Source of the DNA: Sulfomarinibacter sp963741385
GTDB lineage: Bacteria > Acidobacteriota > Thermoanaerobaculia > Thermoanaerobaculales > Sulfomarinibacteraceae
NCBI GenBank assembly: GCA_963741385.1
Contig: CAVUHO010000014.1
Span: forward strand, 248,001-312,000
Direction of reading: 5' to 3'
DNA: 64,000 nucleotides
Shown here: one piece after another, positions 23,757-32,234 of the stretch
Numbering within the stretch: the first letter of the stretch is position 1
Layout: each line of letters opens with the position of its first letter
The notes under the pieces: model-generated
Told to the model about the DNA's origin: nothing
Database searches by the model: none
Seen by the model: only the letters and a program-made list of their open reading frames with translations
Made by a program: the position numbers and the translations under genes

Positions 23757-25778
23757 GTGAAGGCGAGGACATTTCTCACCGGCGTCGTGGTGTTGATGGC
23801 TGCGGTGTTGTTTTCGGCATGTTCGCCGGTGCAGCGAAGGACCGGCGACGTCGAGGAGATCCTCGAAGCAGGGGTGCTTCGGATTGCCGTTCGGCCTGGC
23901 TTTTTCGATGCCGGTGGGAGTCAGGAGCTGTCTCACCAGGAGTCCGAGCTGCTGCGGCAGTTTGCGGCCCGGCTCGGGGTGGAGATCGGTTGGATCGAGG
24001 CGCCCCGGGGTGACCGGTTGTTGGCTCTCGTCCGAGAAGGGTCGGCCGACATTGCTGTGGGGCGGTACGCGGTGGAGTCGTTGGCCGACCACGGCTTGCG
24101 GGCGAGCGCCGCCCTGGGTTGGGTGGACGACCTCCTGGTGGCGTTTCCGGGGGCCGCAGCAGGCCGTGACGAGCGTGGTTCGTCCACCGTTCATCTCCAC
24201 CGATCGGCGCTGACCCCGCCGTTGCAGGTGTATCTCGCGGAGCACGGCCTGTCGGTCGAAGAGGTGGCCGAAGAGGTGCCCATCGAAGAGGTGTTGGACC
24301 GGGTGCAGGCGGGCCGCTACCGGTTGACCATCGTCGATTCGCAGATCGCCGGCGCGGTCCGCGCCGGCGCCGGTCTCGAAATCGTCGATCGGATCCCGGT
24401 TCGGCGCCCGATCGTGTGGGCGGTGCGGGAGTCGAACCCCGGGCTGCGGCGTGCCATCGACCAATTCCTCTTCGCCGAAAGCGTGCTCTCTCGTGGTCAC
24501 CGCGCCAGAGCATGCCGGGACCTGAGCGACATCAGGAAAACCGGAGTCCTTCGACTGGTCACGCGAAATTCCGCGACCACGGTGACGATCGAACGGGGGG
24601 GATTGTCCGGGTTCGAGTATGAGTTGGCTCTCGCCTTCGCCCGTGACCTCGGCGTCCGTCTCGAGCTGTCGATTCCGCCGCCCGACGTCGACCCGTTGAG
24701 CTGGCTCGAACAGGGGTATGGCGACATCGCGGCCCTGCACGAGCCGTTCGGTCTGGAGAACCGGGCGTCGTTCCTGGTCAGTGAACCCTACCGCTGGGTC
24801 GACCTGGTGTCCGTGGTTTCGTCCCGTGCCGAGCCCCCGGTGTCGGTCGAGGAGCTGGCCGGCGTCCGGGCGATGGCGTCGAAGCCGGAGGCTTCGTTGG
24901 CGCGGATCATGCCTCTCGCGGCGCCGATTCGTGCGCGCCCGCCGGCAGTCGGTGCGGACAGCTTCTACGCAATGCTTTCGGTGGCGCGAGGCCGCGCTCC
25001 GGTGGCTGTTGTGAACAGCGATGCGGCGCAACTCGCGGTCGAGAGCCGGTCCGATCTTCAGACCGGCGCGGTGGTGGTGCCGGATGTGGGGCTGGTCTGG
25101 GTGCTCAACCTATCAGCGCCGCGGCTGTACCGCGAAGTCAACCAGTGGCTGGCCAGCGCAGGGGAATCGGGTCAGGTGCGGCAGCTGTCGGCGAACCAGT
25201 TCGGAAAAAGGAGGGCCCCCCGGTCCGGCACGATGCTGCCGATACCTGAGGGCGCGCTGACCCCCTACGACGAGCTGCTGCAGTGGGTTGGTCGAACCTA
25301 CGACATCGACTGGCGGCTGCTGGCGTCGTTGATGTACGAGGAGTCGCGTTTCGATCCCGACGCGGTGGGTCCCGGAGAATCGGCCGGTCTCTTCCAGTTC
25401 ATGCCGTTCACGTGGCGTGAACTCGGCGTGGAGGACCCCCACGATCCCCAGGAATCGATCGAGGCCGCCGGCAGGTACCTGCGCCAGTTGATGGACGAGT
25501 TTCAGGATGTACCGCTTCGCGATGCCGTGGCGATGGCGATCGCTTCGTACAACGTCGGCCCTGGCCATGTCTTCGACGCTCGCAAGCTGGCGGTCGAAAT
25601 GGGGCTCGATCCCGATCGCTGGGCCGGTTCGGTGGAGACCGCGATGTTGATTCTCGACGACCCCGAGGTGGCGCGACGGTTTTCCGCGGGGGTCTGCAGC
25701 TGCCGTCGGGCAGTCGGCTACACCCGCCGCATCCTGCGCCGCTACGGCGCCTACACGGAGCAGTTCCCCCCGGCGTAA
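23757..25778 (+). CDS. MltF-like lytic transglycosylase lipoprotein with two solute-binding domains
   Basis: A 673-residue exported lipoprotein with lipobox LFSAC around residue 21. It has two consecutive periplasmic-binding (SBP_bac_3-like) regions, each opening similarly (EAGVLRIAVRPGFF and KTGVLRLVTRNS), then a C-terminal SLT lysozyme-like domain. The catalytic Glu lies in MYEESRFDPDAVGPGESAGL, followed by FQFMPFTW and IASYNVGPGHV. MltF enzymes cleave glycan strands to 1,6-anhydro products and are regulated by muropeptide binding in the SBP domain. Classical MltF has one such domain, so two is a notable variant. Outer-membrane location is inferred from the lipobox. Confidence 0.85.
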   Translation: MKARTFLTGVVVLMAAVLFSACSPVQRRTGDVEEILEAGVLRIAVRPGFFDAGGSQELSHQESELLRQFAARLGVEIGWIEAPRGDRLLALVREGSADIAVGRYAVESLADHGLRASAALGWVDDLLVAFPGAAAGRDERGSSTVHLHRSALTPPLQVYLAEHGLSVEEVAEEVPIEEVLDRVQAGRYRLTIVDSQIAGAVRAGAGLEIVDRIPVRRPIVWAVRESNPGLRRAIDQFLFAESVLSRGHRARACRDLSDIRKTGVLRLVTRNSATTVTIERGGLSGFEYELALAFARDLGVRLELSIPPPDVDPLSWLEQGYGDIAALHEPFGLENRASFLVSEPYRWVDLVSVVSSRAEPPVSVEELAGVRAMASKPEASLARIMPLAAPIRARPPAVGADSFYAMLSVARGRAPVAVVNSDAAQLAVESRSDLQTGAVVVPDVGLVWVLNLSAPRLYREVNQWLASAGESGQVRQLSANQFGKRRAPRSGTMLPIPEGALTPYDELLQWVGRTYDIDWRLLASLMYEESRFDPDAVGPGESAGLFQFMPFTWRELGVEDPHDPQESIEAAGRYLRQLMDEFQDVPLRDAVAMAIASYNVGPGHVFDARKLAVEMGLDPDRWAGSVETAMLILDDPEVARRFSAGVCSCRRAVGYTRRILRRYGAYTEQFPPA

Positions 25779-25918
25779 TTTCGAATTTCGGATTTCGGAT
25801 TTCGGATTTTCCACCCACCCCACCGATTCACGAAGAAGCGGGGAAGGTGAGGAAACCGGCAATCAAGTTGAGGCCGGGTGAACTGCGCGCAAATCCGAAA
25901 TCCGAAATCCGAAATCCT
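25778..25918. repeat. Inverted element of ATTTCGG heptamers
   Basis: The left arm (25780-25810) has ATTTCGG-type units. The right arm (25884-25918) has TGCGCGCAA followed by AATCCGA-type units in reverse orientation. A spacer of about 73 bases separates them. The design, including the TGCGCGCAA start of the right arm, matches 14514-14626, though the heptamer differs. It joins the stop codons of two convergent genes and may act as a bidirectional terminator. Confidence 0.65.
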
Positions 25919-27130
25919 CTAAAGGTTGTTCGCCTGAAACATGTCCCTCAATGCCAACAGGGTCTTGGCGAAGTTGGTTTCCTTGAGGAATTCCTGCAGC
26001 TGTTTTTTTGTGGCGCCCTCGCGCGCCATCTGTTCGACGTTTCCCGTCACCTCATAAAAGACCGACAGCGCCTGCAGACCGAGGCGGGAGAAATTGTTCT
26101 TGTACCATTCACTGGCGGTTACCTGCTCCCAGACGAGCGGCGCCGGAGTGACGTCGCTGGACCACACGCTCTCGGCAACGGTGGTCACTTCGCGGTAGAG
26201 CTCCCGCAGGACGGTACGGTGTTCGTTGTTCTCCAGGGCGTCCGCGAGCTTCTTGGCCCCTACCGGCGCACGGGTGTTCGGCGCGTCGTCACTCTCGGTG
26301 ATGTCGGTTTCGTCCTCGCCTCGGGGTTCACGAGATTCCTGCTCGGGCTCTTCGTCTTTTTCGATCCGGGGCGGCGCGGAGGCCGAGTGCGCAACCCGCA
26401 CCGGGGGCTTGCTGGGCGCCCTGTCGTCGTCGCCTTCGTCGTCGTGATCAACGGTGGCCACTGACCGCGGCGGGCGTTCGACGGCCTTTTGTGGTTTGCG
26501 TGGAACCGCTGGGGGTGGGGCGGGCTCTGGTGCTTTTGGCTTTTTCGGCGGGAGATCGGGTGGTGGCTCGACGGGCTCCTGTTTCGGCGGGCGGTCGCTC
26601 GCCCGGCGTTTCGGTGTCGGCTCTTCTGCAATAATCTCCTGTTCCGGTTCTTCTTCCCTTGAAGGTTCCGCGTGCTGAGCAGGCGTCGGCGCCGGCATCT
26701 CGCTGATCGCCTTTCTGAATCGCAGGTGAAAGGTACCGAGGAACGAGAGTTCGGTCTCGCTGATGGGGCGCGCTCTGCCCAGTTTGGCGCGCATGACGTC
26801 GAGTTCGATGAACCGTGCCTGGAGCAGTGCGGAGTTCGGCGCCAGAGCCATGAGTGAAGAAAAGTGGCCGGCGTTCTTTTCGAGAATCTCGACCAGATCC
26901 GAAAACACCGCGTAATCCATGATCTGCTGGTATTGGCCTTCGTACCAGTCGATCGCCTTTTCACGTTCCTTGGCGGCGACCAGGCGATCGAACACGTCTT
27001 TGGGGAGTCCGTCCCGATACCAGGTGTCGCCGAAGGCCGATTCCAATTGATCCCTGATGGCTCTTCGGAGGTCTCCGAGGATCTCGGAAACGATCCGATA
27101 CGCGTCGATGTTTTGTTCCATCCATGTCAT
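25919..27130 (-). CDS. Swt1-HEPN-like protein with long disordered linker
   Basis: A 403-residue cytoplasmic protein. The N-terminal domain (about 1-150) resembles the Swt1-type HEPN helical domain: RIVSEILGDLRRAIRDQL, then DYAVFSDLVEILEKN. Residues about 165-290 form a low-complexity linker rich in P, E and K. The C-terminal 110 residues are a helical domain (GLQALSVFYEVTGNV) I do not recognise. HEPN domains often occur in RNA-targeting stress or defence proteins, but I see no clear RxxxxH nuclease motif. No partner gene is adjacent. The function is unknown. Confidence 0.6.
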   Translation of the reverse strand: MTWMEQNIDAYRIVSEILGDLRRAIRDQLESAFGDTWYRDGLPKDVFDRLVAAKEREKAIDWYEGQYQQIMDYAVFSDLVEILEKNAGHFSSLMALAPNSALLQARFIELDVMRAKLGRARPISETELSFLGTFHLRFRKAISEMPAPTPAQHAEPSREEEPEQEIIAEEPTPKRRASDRPPKQEPVEPPPDLPPKKPKAPEPAPPPAVPRKPQKAVERPPRSVATVDHDDEGDDDRAPSKPPVRVAHSASAPPRIEKDEEPEQESREPRGEDETDITESDDAPNTRAPVGAKKLADALENNEHRTVLRELYREVTTVAESVWSSDVTPAPLVWEQVTASEWYKNNFSRLGLQALSVFYEVTGNVEQMAREGATKKQLQEFLKETNFAKTLLALRDMFQANNL

Positions 27131-27247
27131 CGTCTGGCTTCTCCCGGCGCAGCTGATCCCTCGAAGAACCCGAGATTAACACGCTCCTGTCACCTTTTTA
27201 CAGGAGGGCGGAGCCCCCGTTCGGCGACCGCGGCGTTTGCTTCTCAA

Positions 27248-28714
27248 TCACTTGGGTTCGAGGGCGTATGCGAAGTCCGGGTACTCGGGACTGTCCTCGA
27301 CGAGGAAGATGTGGCACGTCTCACAGTCCATCGGAATCGTGTGCTCGCCGTCGGCTGTGGACATTTCGTCGTCGTGGCATCGCATGCAGCCGGGAAAATC
27401 GTCGTGCCCGAGGTGGTTCGGATGGGTCTCCCAGTTGGTGTCCATGTCGGGGAAGACCGTCCTTCCATAGGCCTGCGACGCGAGATCGGCGCCCTTCGCG
27501 ACCAGACCCGCTTGCGACGAATAGACGTCCGGATACTCCTTGGAATAGAAATCCATGACGGCCTGCCGGACCGCGGCCATACCCGCGGCATGGGTCGGGT
27601 ACTCACCCTTGATGGCGGCGACCGCCTGTTTTTTGAAATAGGGCAGAGCCTCCAGATCCGGGTGGGTGTCGATGATCCAGTCGACCGCCTTGCTCGGCAC
27701 GAAGAAGGTGTGGGTCGGGCGGTTGTGGCAGTCGACGCAGTCCATGATGCGGGCCGCTGCCGACGCTTCGGCACCGAGAGCCTCGCCGCCGTCCCGGGTG
27801 TAGACGCGGACTTCACCATCGGGTGTCGTCAGTTCGACCCACGAGATCTCCTCGCGGCTTTCGTCAGCCACGAAACGGATCCGGTTGTCGGAATAGATGT
27901 GCCACCAGTGGATCCCGCCGGCGCGCCCGATGTCGAGGCTGCCGCCACCGGTTCGCAGAAGCATCGCCGTGTACGACGGGGTGTTTGCTTCGTCGGTCTT
28001 GTAGCGCGAAAAAATTCGGAGTTTGTCGCCGTGGTGTTTGTTGGGCCAGTGGCACTGCTCGCAGGTTTCGCGGGCCGGTCGGAGGGTGTGGAGCGGAGTT
28101 TCGATGGGTCGGGAGTACGTCCCCAAGGCGGTGTGCCACACCTGGCGGAGACCGTCGAGCTTGGATTTGACGAACCACGACGCGCCGGGGCCGATGTGGC
28201 AGTCGACGCAGGCGACACGGGAGTGGGGGGAGTCCTGGTAGGCGGTGAACTCGGGTTGCATGACGGTGTGACAGGTCTCGCCGCAGAACTCCACCGTTTC
28301 CATCTCCTCGACCGCAAAAAACGACGCGGCCCCGAGAATGACGGTGTTGAGTGCTGTGAGGACGATGATGATCGTGGCGACCCGCCGTATCTGGGGGTCG
28401 TTGAAGTCGAGTTTTGGGAAGGTCGTGAGCTCTGCTTCGGTTGCACCGTCCCGGATCAGGCGGGCGCGGCGCCGCCACATGCCGATCGGTATCTCGATGA
28501 GCCCGAGGACGAAGATCGCCGGCAGCACGACGTAGGCGAAAAGACCGATGTACGGGGAGGTCAAGCCACCCCAGAGCTGTGCGATCAGGAAGATCACGAT
28601 GAGAAGGCCCGAGAGGGTGGTCAGCACCACCCCTGCGATCGTGAGGCCGTTGTTGGCATAGTTGAAGAGGCGGCCAAAATACTTTTTACGATCCTCGGCG
28701 CTCGTGCTCGACAT
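27248..28714 (-). CDS. NapC/NrfH-like membrane hexahaem cytochrome c
   Basis: A 488-residue protein with three N-terminal membrane helices (about residues 20-45, 52-80 and 112-140), then a periplasmic haem domain. Haem motifs in order are CGETCH (a CX3CH type), CVDCH, CEQCH, CVDCH, CMRCH and CETCH, giving six sites. NapC/NrfH proteins take electrons from the quinol pool and pass them to periplasmic partners. NrfH is about 160 residues with four haems, so this is an enlarged relative. ATG 28714 has GGAGG five bases upstream. It diverges from the 23-haem cytochrome gene and the two probably share regulation. Confidence 0.85.
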   Translation of the reverse strand: MSSTSAEDRKKYFGRLFNYANNGLTIAGVVLTTLSGLLIVIFLIAQLWGGLTSPYIGLFAYVVLPAIFVLGLIEIPIGMWRRRARLIRDGATEAELTTFPKLDFNDPQIRRVATIIIVLTALNTVILGAASFFAVEEMETVEFCGETCHTVMQPEFTAYQDSPHSRVACVDCHIGPGASWFVKSKLDGLRQVWHTALGTYSRPIETPLHTLRPARETCEQCHWPNKHHGDKLRIFSRYKTDEANTPSYTAMLLRTGGGSLDIGRAGGIHWWHIYSDNRIRFVADESREEISWVELTTPDGEVRVYTRDGGEALGAEASAAARIMDCVDCHNRPTHTFFVPSKAVDWIIDTHPDLEALPYFKKQAVAAIKGEYPTHAAGMAAVRQAVMDFYSKEYPDVYSSQAGLVAKGADLASQAYGRTVFPDMDTNWETHPNHLGHDDFPGCMRCHDDEMSTADGEHTIPMDCETCHIFLVEDSPEYPDFAYALEPK

Positions 28715-29015
28715 CGATCCTCCTGTCGAAAATGTGGTTTCTTGAGATCCCGTTTTGGGATTGCGTGAGCGTACCACTGCGATACGACTTGAACAAGTCC
28801 TCAATTGATACATTCAGGGAGCTGTCGCTCGTGGTCACGGGGATGTTGTCGGCTTTAACTCCATAAAAATAAAGGAACTGGAAAGTGCCTGCACCCTGAC
28901 TGAAGATGAAGAGCCGTCTCAATTTCGAGGGCGCCGATGAACTTGAATAATTCGCCACATGGAGATACAGTGCAACCGGATGGGGCTCACTCAAGCCCCC
29001 TATGGGAGGAGATGG
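28715..29015. promoter_or_regulatory. Divergent control region between the cytochrome genes
   Basis: This 301-base gap holds no credible gene. An inverted repeat, ATCCC-GTTTT-GGGAT (28747-28761), lies near the NapC-like start. An AT-rich stretch around 28855-28880 (CATAAAAATAAAG) stands out. GGGGCT-CACTCA-AGCCCC (28982-28999) is a hairpin ending five bases before the GGAGG of the 23-haem gene, so it could control access to that ribosome-binding site. Promoter positions are not certain. Confidence 0.5.
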
Positions 29016-32000
29016 ATGATCTTTCCAAGTGGTGAACCTGGCGGGTTCAAGTGGCTCGCGCGAATCGGGCCTGCCGCCGCTTGTTTTTTGCTTGTGGTCT
29101 CCGGAACGGCCCTCGCTCAGGAGAACGCCGACTGTCTCATGTGCCACGAGGATCCCGAGGCGGTCGGCGAGCGCGCCGGTCAGGAGTTTTCGGTCTTTTT
29201 GGATCCCGATGCATTCGCGAAATCGGTCCACGGGGAATTTGCCTGTATCGACTGTCACGTCGACCTCGACGGCGTTGAACTGCCCCACGACGAAGAGCTC
29301 GAAGCGGTCGACTGCGCGACGTGTCACGACGATGTCGCGGCCGAGCTGAAGGCGGGTCCCCACGGCGCGTGGGCCGAGGATCCTTTGGCGCCGGCCGCAA
29401 AGTGCACCGTGTGCCACGGCACCCACGACGTGTTGTCCCCGTCGAACCCTGCAAGCCCGGTGAGCGCGTCCCACTCGATGGAACTGTGCGGGCGTTGCCA
29501 CGCCCGCGAGCTTCAGCAGGTCGGCAAGAGCCCCCATTCCCGTAGTCGCGACAACGGACCCGCAGCGAGCTGTGTGAGCTGCCACTCGGGCCACGGGATG
29601 AATCCTCCGCACGGCGAACAGGAGGAAGTGGCGATCTGCGGGAAATGTCACGAGCGCCAGGCGGTCGAGCACCGCCGGAGCCTGCACGGGCGCGCCGCCG
29701 CCGCGGGGGACCCGCTAGCCCCAAGTTGCGTGACGTGCCACGAGCACCACGCCATTCTCCCGCACGGGAATCCTTCGTCACCGACCGCGCACGTCAACGT
29801 ACCCTTCCTGTGCGGCCGCTGCCACCAAGAGGGCTCTGCAGTCTCACTCCAGCACGACATACCCCAGGATCGGATCCTCGAGAACTTTTCGATGTCGGTC
29901 CACGGAGAGGCCCTCTTCAAGAAGGGCCTCACGGTCACCGCGGTGTGCACCTCGTGCCACACGTCGCACGACATCCTGGAGCACACCGACCCGCGGTCGA
30001 GCATCAACCGCGAAAACGTGGCCAAGACCTGTATGGCCTGCCACGGACGAATCGAGCAGGTCCACGTCAAGGTGGTCGAGGGCCGGCTGTGGGAGGAAAA
30101 GCCGCACCAGGTTCCGTCGTGCGTCGAGTGCCACCAGCCCCACAAGATCCGCCGCGATCCGCTGACGGCTCTGGGTGCCTCCAACCGGAACTGTCTGCGG
30201 TGCCACTCTGACAAGGAACTGTCGATGGAGCGCGACGGCGCCACGGTCTCGCTCTTTGTCGACGAGACGCGTTACAACATCGGCTCGCACGCGGGTGTGG
30301 CCTGCGCACAGTGCCACGCGGAAGTCACCCCGTCCCACGAGCGGGCCTGCGACACCATCACCGCGCCGGTTGACTGCAGCACCTGCCACGCCGAGGTGGT
30401 CGGCAAATACAGGATGTCGATCCACGGTTCGCTCGCCGCGGCGGGCGATGAGGACGCGCCGGTCTGTCTCGACTGCCACGACAAACACAACACCGAGAGC
30501 TACCGACTGCCGACCTCGCCAACCTACGCGCGCAACGTGCCCGAACTGTGTGCGAAGTGCCACCGCGAAGGCGAGGTCGCGGCAAAGAGGATCGACTCCG
30601 ACGTCCCCGACATCGTCCACAGCTACGCCATGAGCATCCACGGCAAGGGCCTCCTCGAAAGCGGACTGGTGGTGTCGGCGACGTGTACCGACTGCCACAC
30701 CGCGCACATGGAGCTGCCCCCCGACGACCCACGGTCGTCGGTCAACGGGGCGAATGTTGCGGCCACCTGCGGGCAGTGCCACCACGGCATCGAGGAGACC
30801 TTCAGAACCAGCGTCCACTGGCCCGGCAACACCAAAACGGACCGTGAGCTCCCGAACTGCGAAAGTTGCCACACCTCACACACGATCTCGCGCACCGACG
30901 CCGAGGGCTTCCGGCTCAACATGATGAACCAGTGCGGGCGCTGTCACAAAGACGAAGCGGAGACGTTCTTCGACACCTACCACGGCAAGGTGTCGAGGCT
31001 CGGGTCCGAGGGCGCCGCCAAGTGCTACGACTGCCACGGCACCCACAACATTCTGCCGCCGGAAAGCCCCAGTTCGACTTTGAGTCACGACAACGTGGTG
31101 GCGACCTGTGCCAAGTGTCATCCAGGGGCGCACCGCAAGTTCGCCGGCTACCTGACCCACGCAACCCACCACGACCCGAAGAAGTACCCGTTGCTTTTCT
31201 ACGCATTCTGGTTCATGACCATCCTGCTGACCGGCACCATGACCTTCGCTCTCCTTCATACGGGCGCGTGGCTGTGGCGCCTCCTGCGCACGAAGGACAA
31301 GTGGATCCATCACAAACAGGCGCAGGACACGAGGATGTACGTTCGTTTCACCACGACCCACCGGCTGATGCACCTGGTGATGCTGATTTCGTTCTTCACC
31401 CTCGCCCTCACCGGCATGGCCCTCAAGTTTTCTTACATGGGCTGGGCGACCCTTCTGTCGAAGGTGTTGGGCGGTTTTGCCGCCATGGGTATCTTCCACC
31501 GCATCGCTGCAGTCACCTTGATCGCGCTCTTCTCCTTCCACCTGACGCGGGTCTGGAAGGGGCACAAGGAGTCGGGCAGGAGCTGGGTAGCCTACATCTT
31601 CGGCTCGAGCTCGCTGATGTTCAACCTCACCGATATTCGTCAGGTGTGGGAGTCCATCAAGTGGTTCTTCGGTCGTGGCCCGCGGCCCCACTACGGTCGC
31701 TACACCTACTGGGAGAAGTTCGACTACTTTGCCGTGTTCTGGGGCGTCTTCGTCATCGGTTCAACAGGACTCGTGCTCTGGTTCCCAGAGTTCTTCACCC
31801 ACTTCCTGCCGGGGTGGTCGGTCAACGTGGCCACCATCATCCACTCGGACGAGGCTCTGCTGGCCGTGGCCTTCATCTTCACGATCCACTTCTTCAACAC
31901 CCACTTCCGTCCTGACAAGTTCCCGATGGACCCGGTGATCTTCACTGGCAGGGTGGCGGTCGAAGAGCTTCGCCACGACAAACCGGCCGAGTACGAGGAG

Positions 32001-32162
32001 TTCATGGCCAGCGGCACTCCGGAGGAGGTCGAGGCCAGTCTCAGGGAGCCGATTCCGCACCGCCTCGAACGGATCTACAAGACATTCGGTTTTGTCGCTT
32101 TGGGCACCGGGCTCACGCTGATCGCTTTGATCGTCTACGCGATGCTCTTCGGGTATCGATAG
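29016..32162 (+). CDS. 23-haem cytochrome c fused to a b-type membrane cytochrome domain
   Basis: A 1,048-residue protein. A signal peptide (about 1-30, ending GTALAQ) is followed by about 690 periplasmic residues with 23 CXXCH motifs, first CLMCH and last CAKCH. The architecture repeats, with recurring S-x-HG and PxSP elements. The C-terminus has about six membrane helices with paired histidines (HRLMH, IFHR, FHLTRVWKGH, IHSDE, IHFFNTHF), as in diheme b561/FdhI-type subunits. The closest known design is Geobacter CbcL, a quinol-oxidising cytochrome with nine c-haems plus b-haems, much smaller. The start has GGAGG six bases upstream. A role in quinone-linked extracellular or periplasmic electron transfer is inferred. 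Confidence 0.88.
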   Translation: MIFPSGEPGGFKWLARIGPAAACFLLVVSGTALAQENADCLMCHEDPEAVGERAGQEFSVFLDPDAFAKSVHGEFACIDCHVDLDGVELPHDEELEAVDCATCHDDVAAELKAGPHGAWAEDPLAPAAKCTVCHGTHDVLSPSNPASPVSASHSMELCGRCHARELQQVGKSPHSRSRDNGPAASCVSCHSGHGMNPPHGEQEEVAICGKCHERQAVEHRRSLHGRAAAAGDPLAPSCVTCHEHHAILPHGNPSSPTAHVNVPFLCGRCHQEGSAVSLQHDIPQDRILENFSMSVHGEALFKKGLTVTAVCTSCHTSHDILEHTDPRSSINRENVAKTCMACHGRIEQVHVKVVEGRLWEEKPHQVPSCVECHQPHKIRRDPLTALGASNRNCLRCHSDKELSMERDGATVSLFVDETRYNIGSHAGVACAQCHAEVTPSHERACDTITAPVDCSTCHAEVVGKYRMSIHGSLAAAGDEDAPVCLDCHDKHNTESYRLPTSPTYARNVPELCAKCHREGEVAAKRIDSDVPDIVHSYAMSIHGKGLLESGLVVSATCTDCHTAHMELPPDDPRSSVNGANVAATCGQCHHGIEETFRTSVHWPGNTKTDRELPNCESCHTSHTISRTDAEGFRLNMMNQCGRCHKDEAETFFDTYHGKVSRLGSEGAAKCYDCHGTHNILPPESPSSTLSHDNVVATCAKCHPGAHRKFAGYLTHATHHDPKKYPLLFYAFWFMTILLTGTMTFALLHTGAWLWRLLRTKDKWIHHKQAQDTRMYVRFTTTHRLMHLVMLISFFTLALTGMALKFSYMGWATLLSKVLGGFAAMGIFHRIAAVTLIALFSFHLTRVWKGHKESGRSWVAYIFGSSSLMFNLTDIRQVWESIKWFFGRGPRPHYGRYTYWEKFDYFAVFWGVFVIGSTGLVLWFPEFFTHFLPGWSVNVATIIHSDEALLAVAFIFTIHFFNTHFRPDKFPMDPVIFTGRVAVEELRHDKPAEYEEFMASGTPEEVEASLREPIPHRLERIYKTFGFVALGTGLTLIALIVYAMLFGYR

Positions 32163-32181
32163 GAATCCGAAAACGACGAAC

Positions 32182-32207
32182 GAGGCCCCCTCGCGCGAGG
32201 GGGCCTC
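32182..32207. terminator. Strong hairpin between convergent genes
   Basis: GAGGCCCCCTCG and CGAGGGGGCCTC form a perfect 12-bp stem around CG. It lies 20 bases after the 23-haem stop and 28 bases from the 3' end of the next gene, followed by GGTTATTCT on the plus strand. Probable shared terminator. Confidence 0.7.
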
Positions 32208-32234
32208 GGTTATTCTGCGAGGTGCTGCGGTGGG

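Noticed and set aside
14519..25918. Possible CRISPR arrays at the heptamer repeats
   Set aside because: Units are only seven bases with no spacers, and no cas gene is present.
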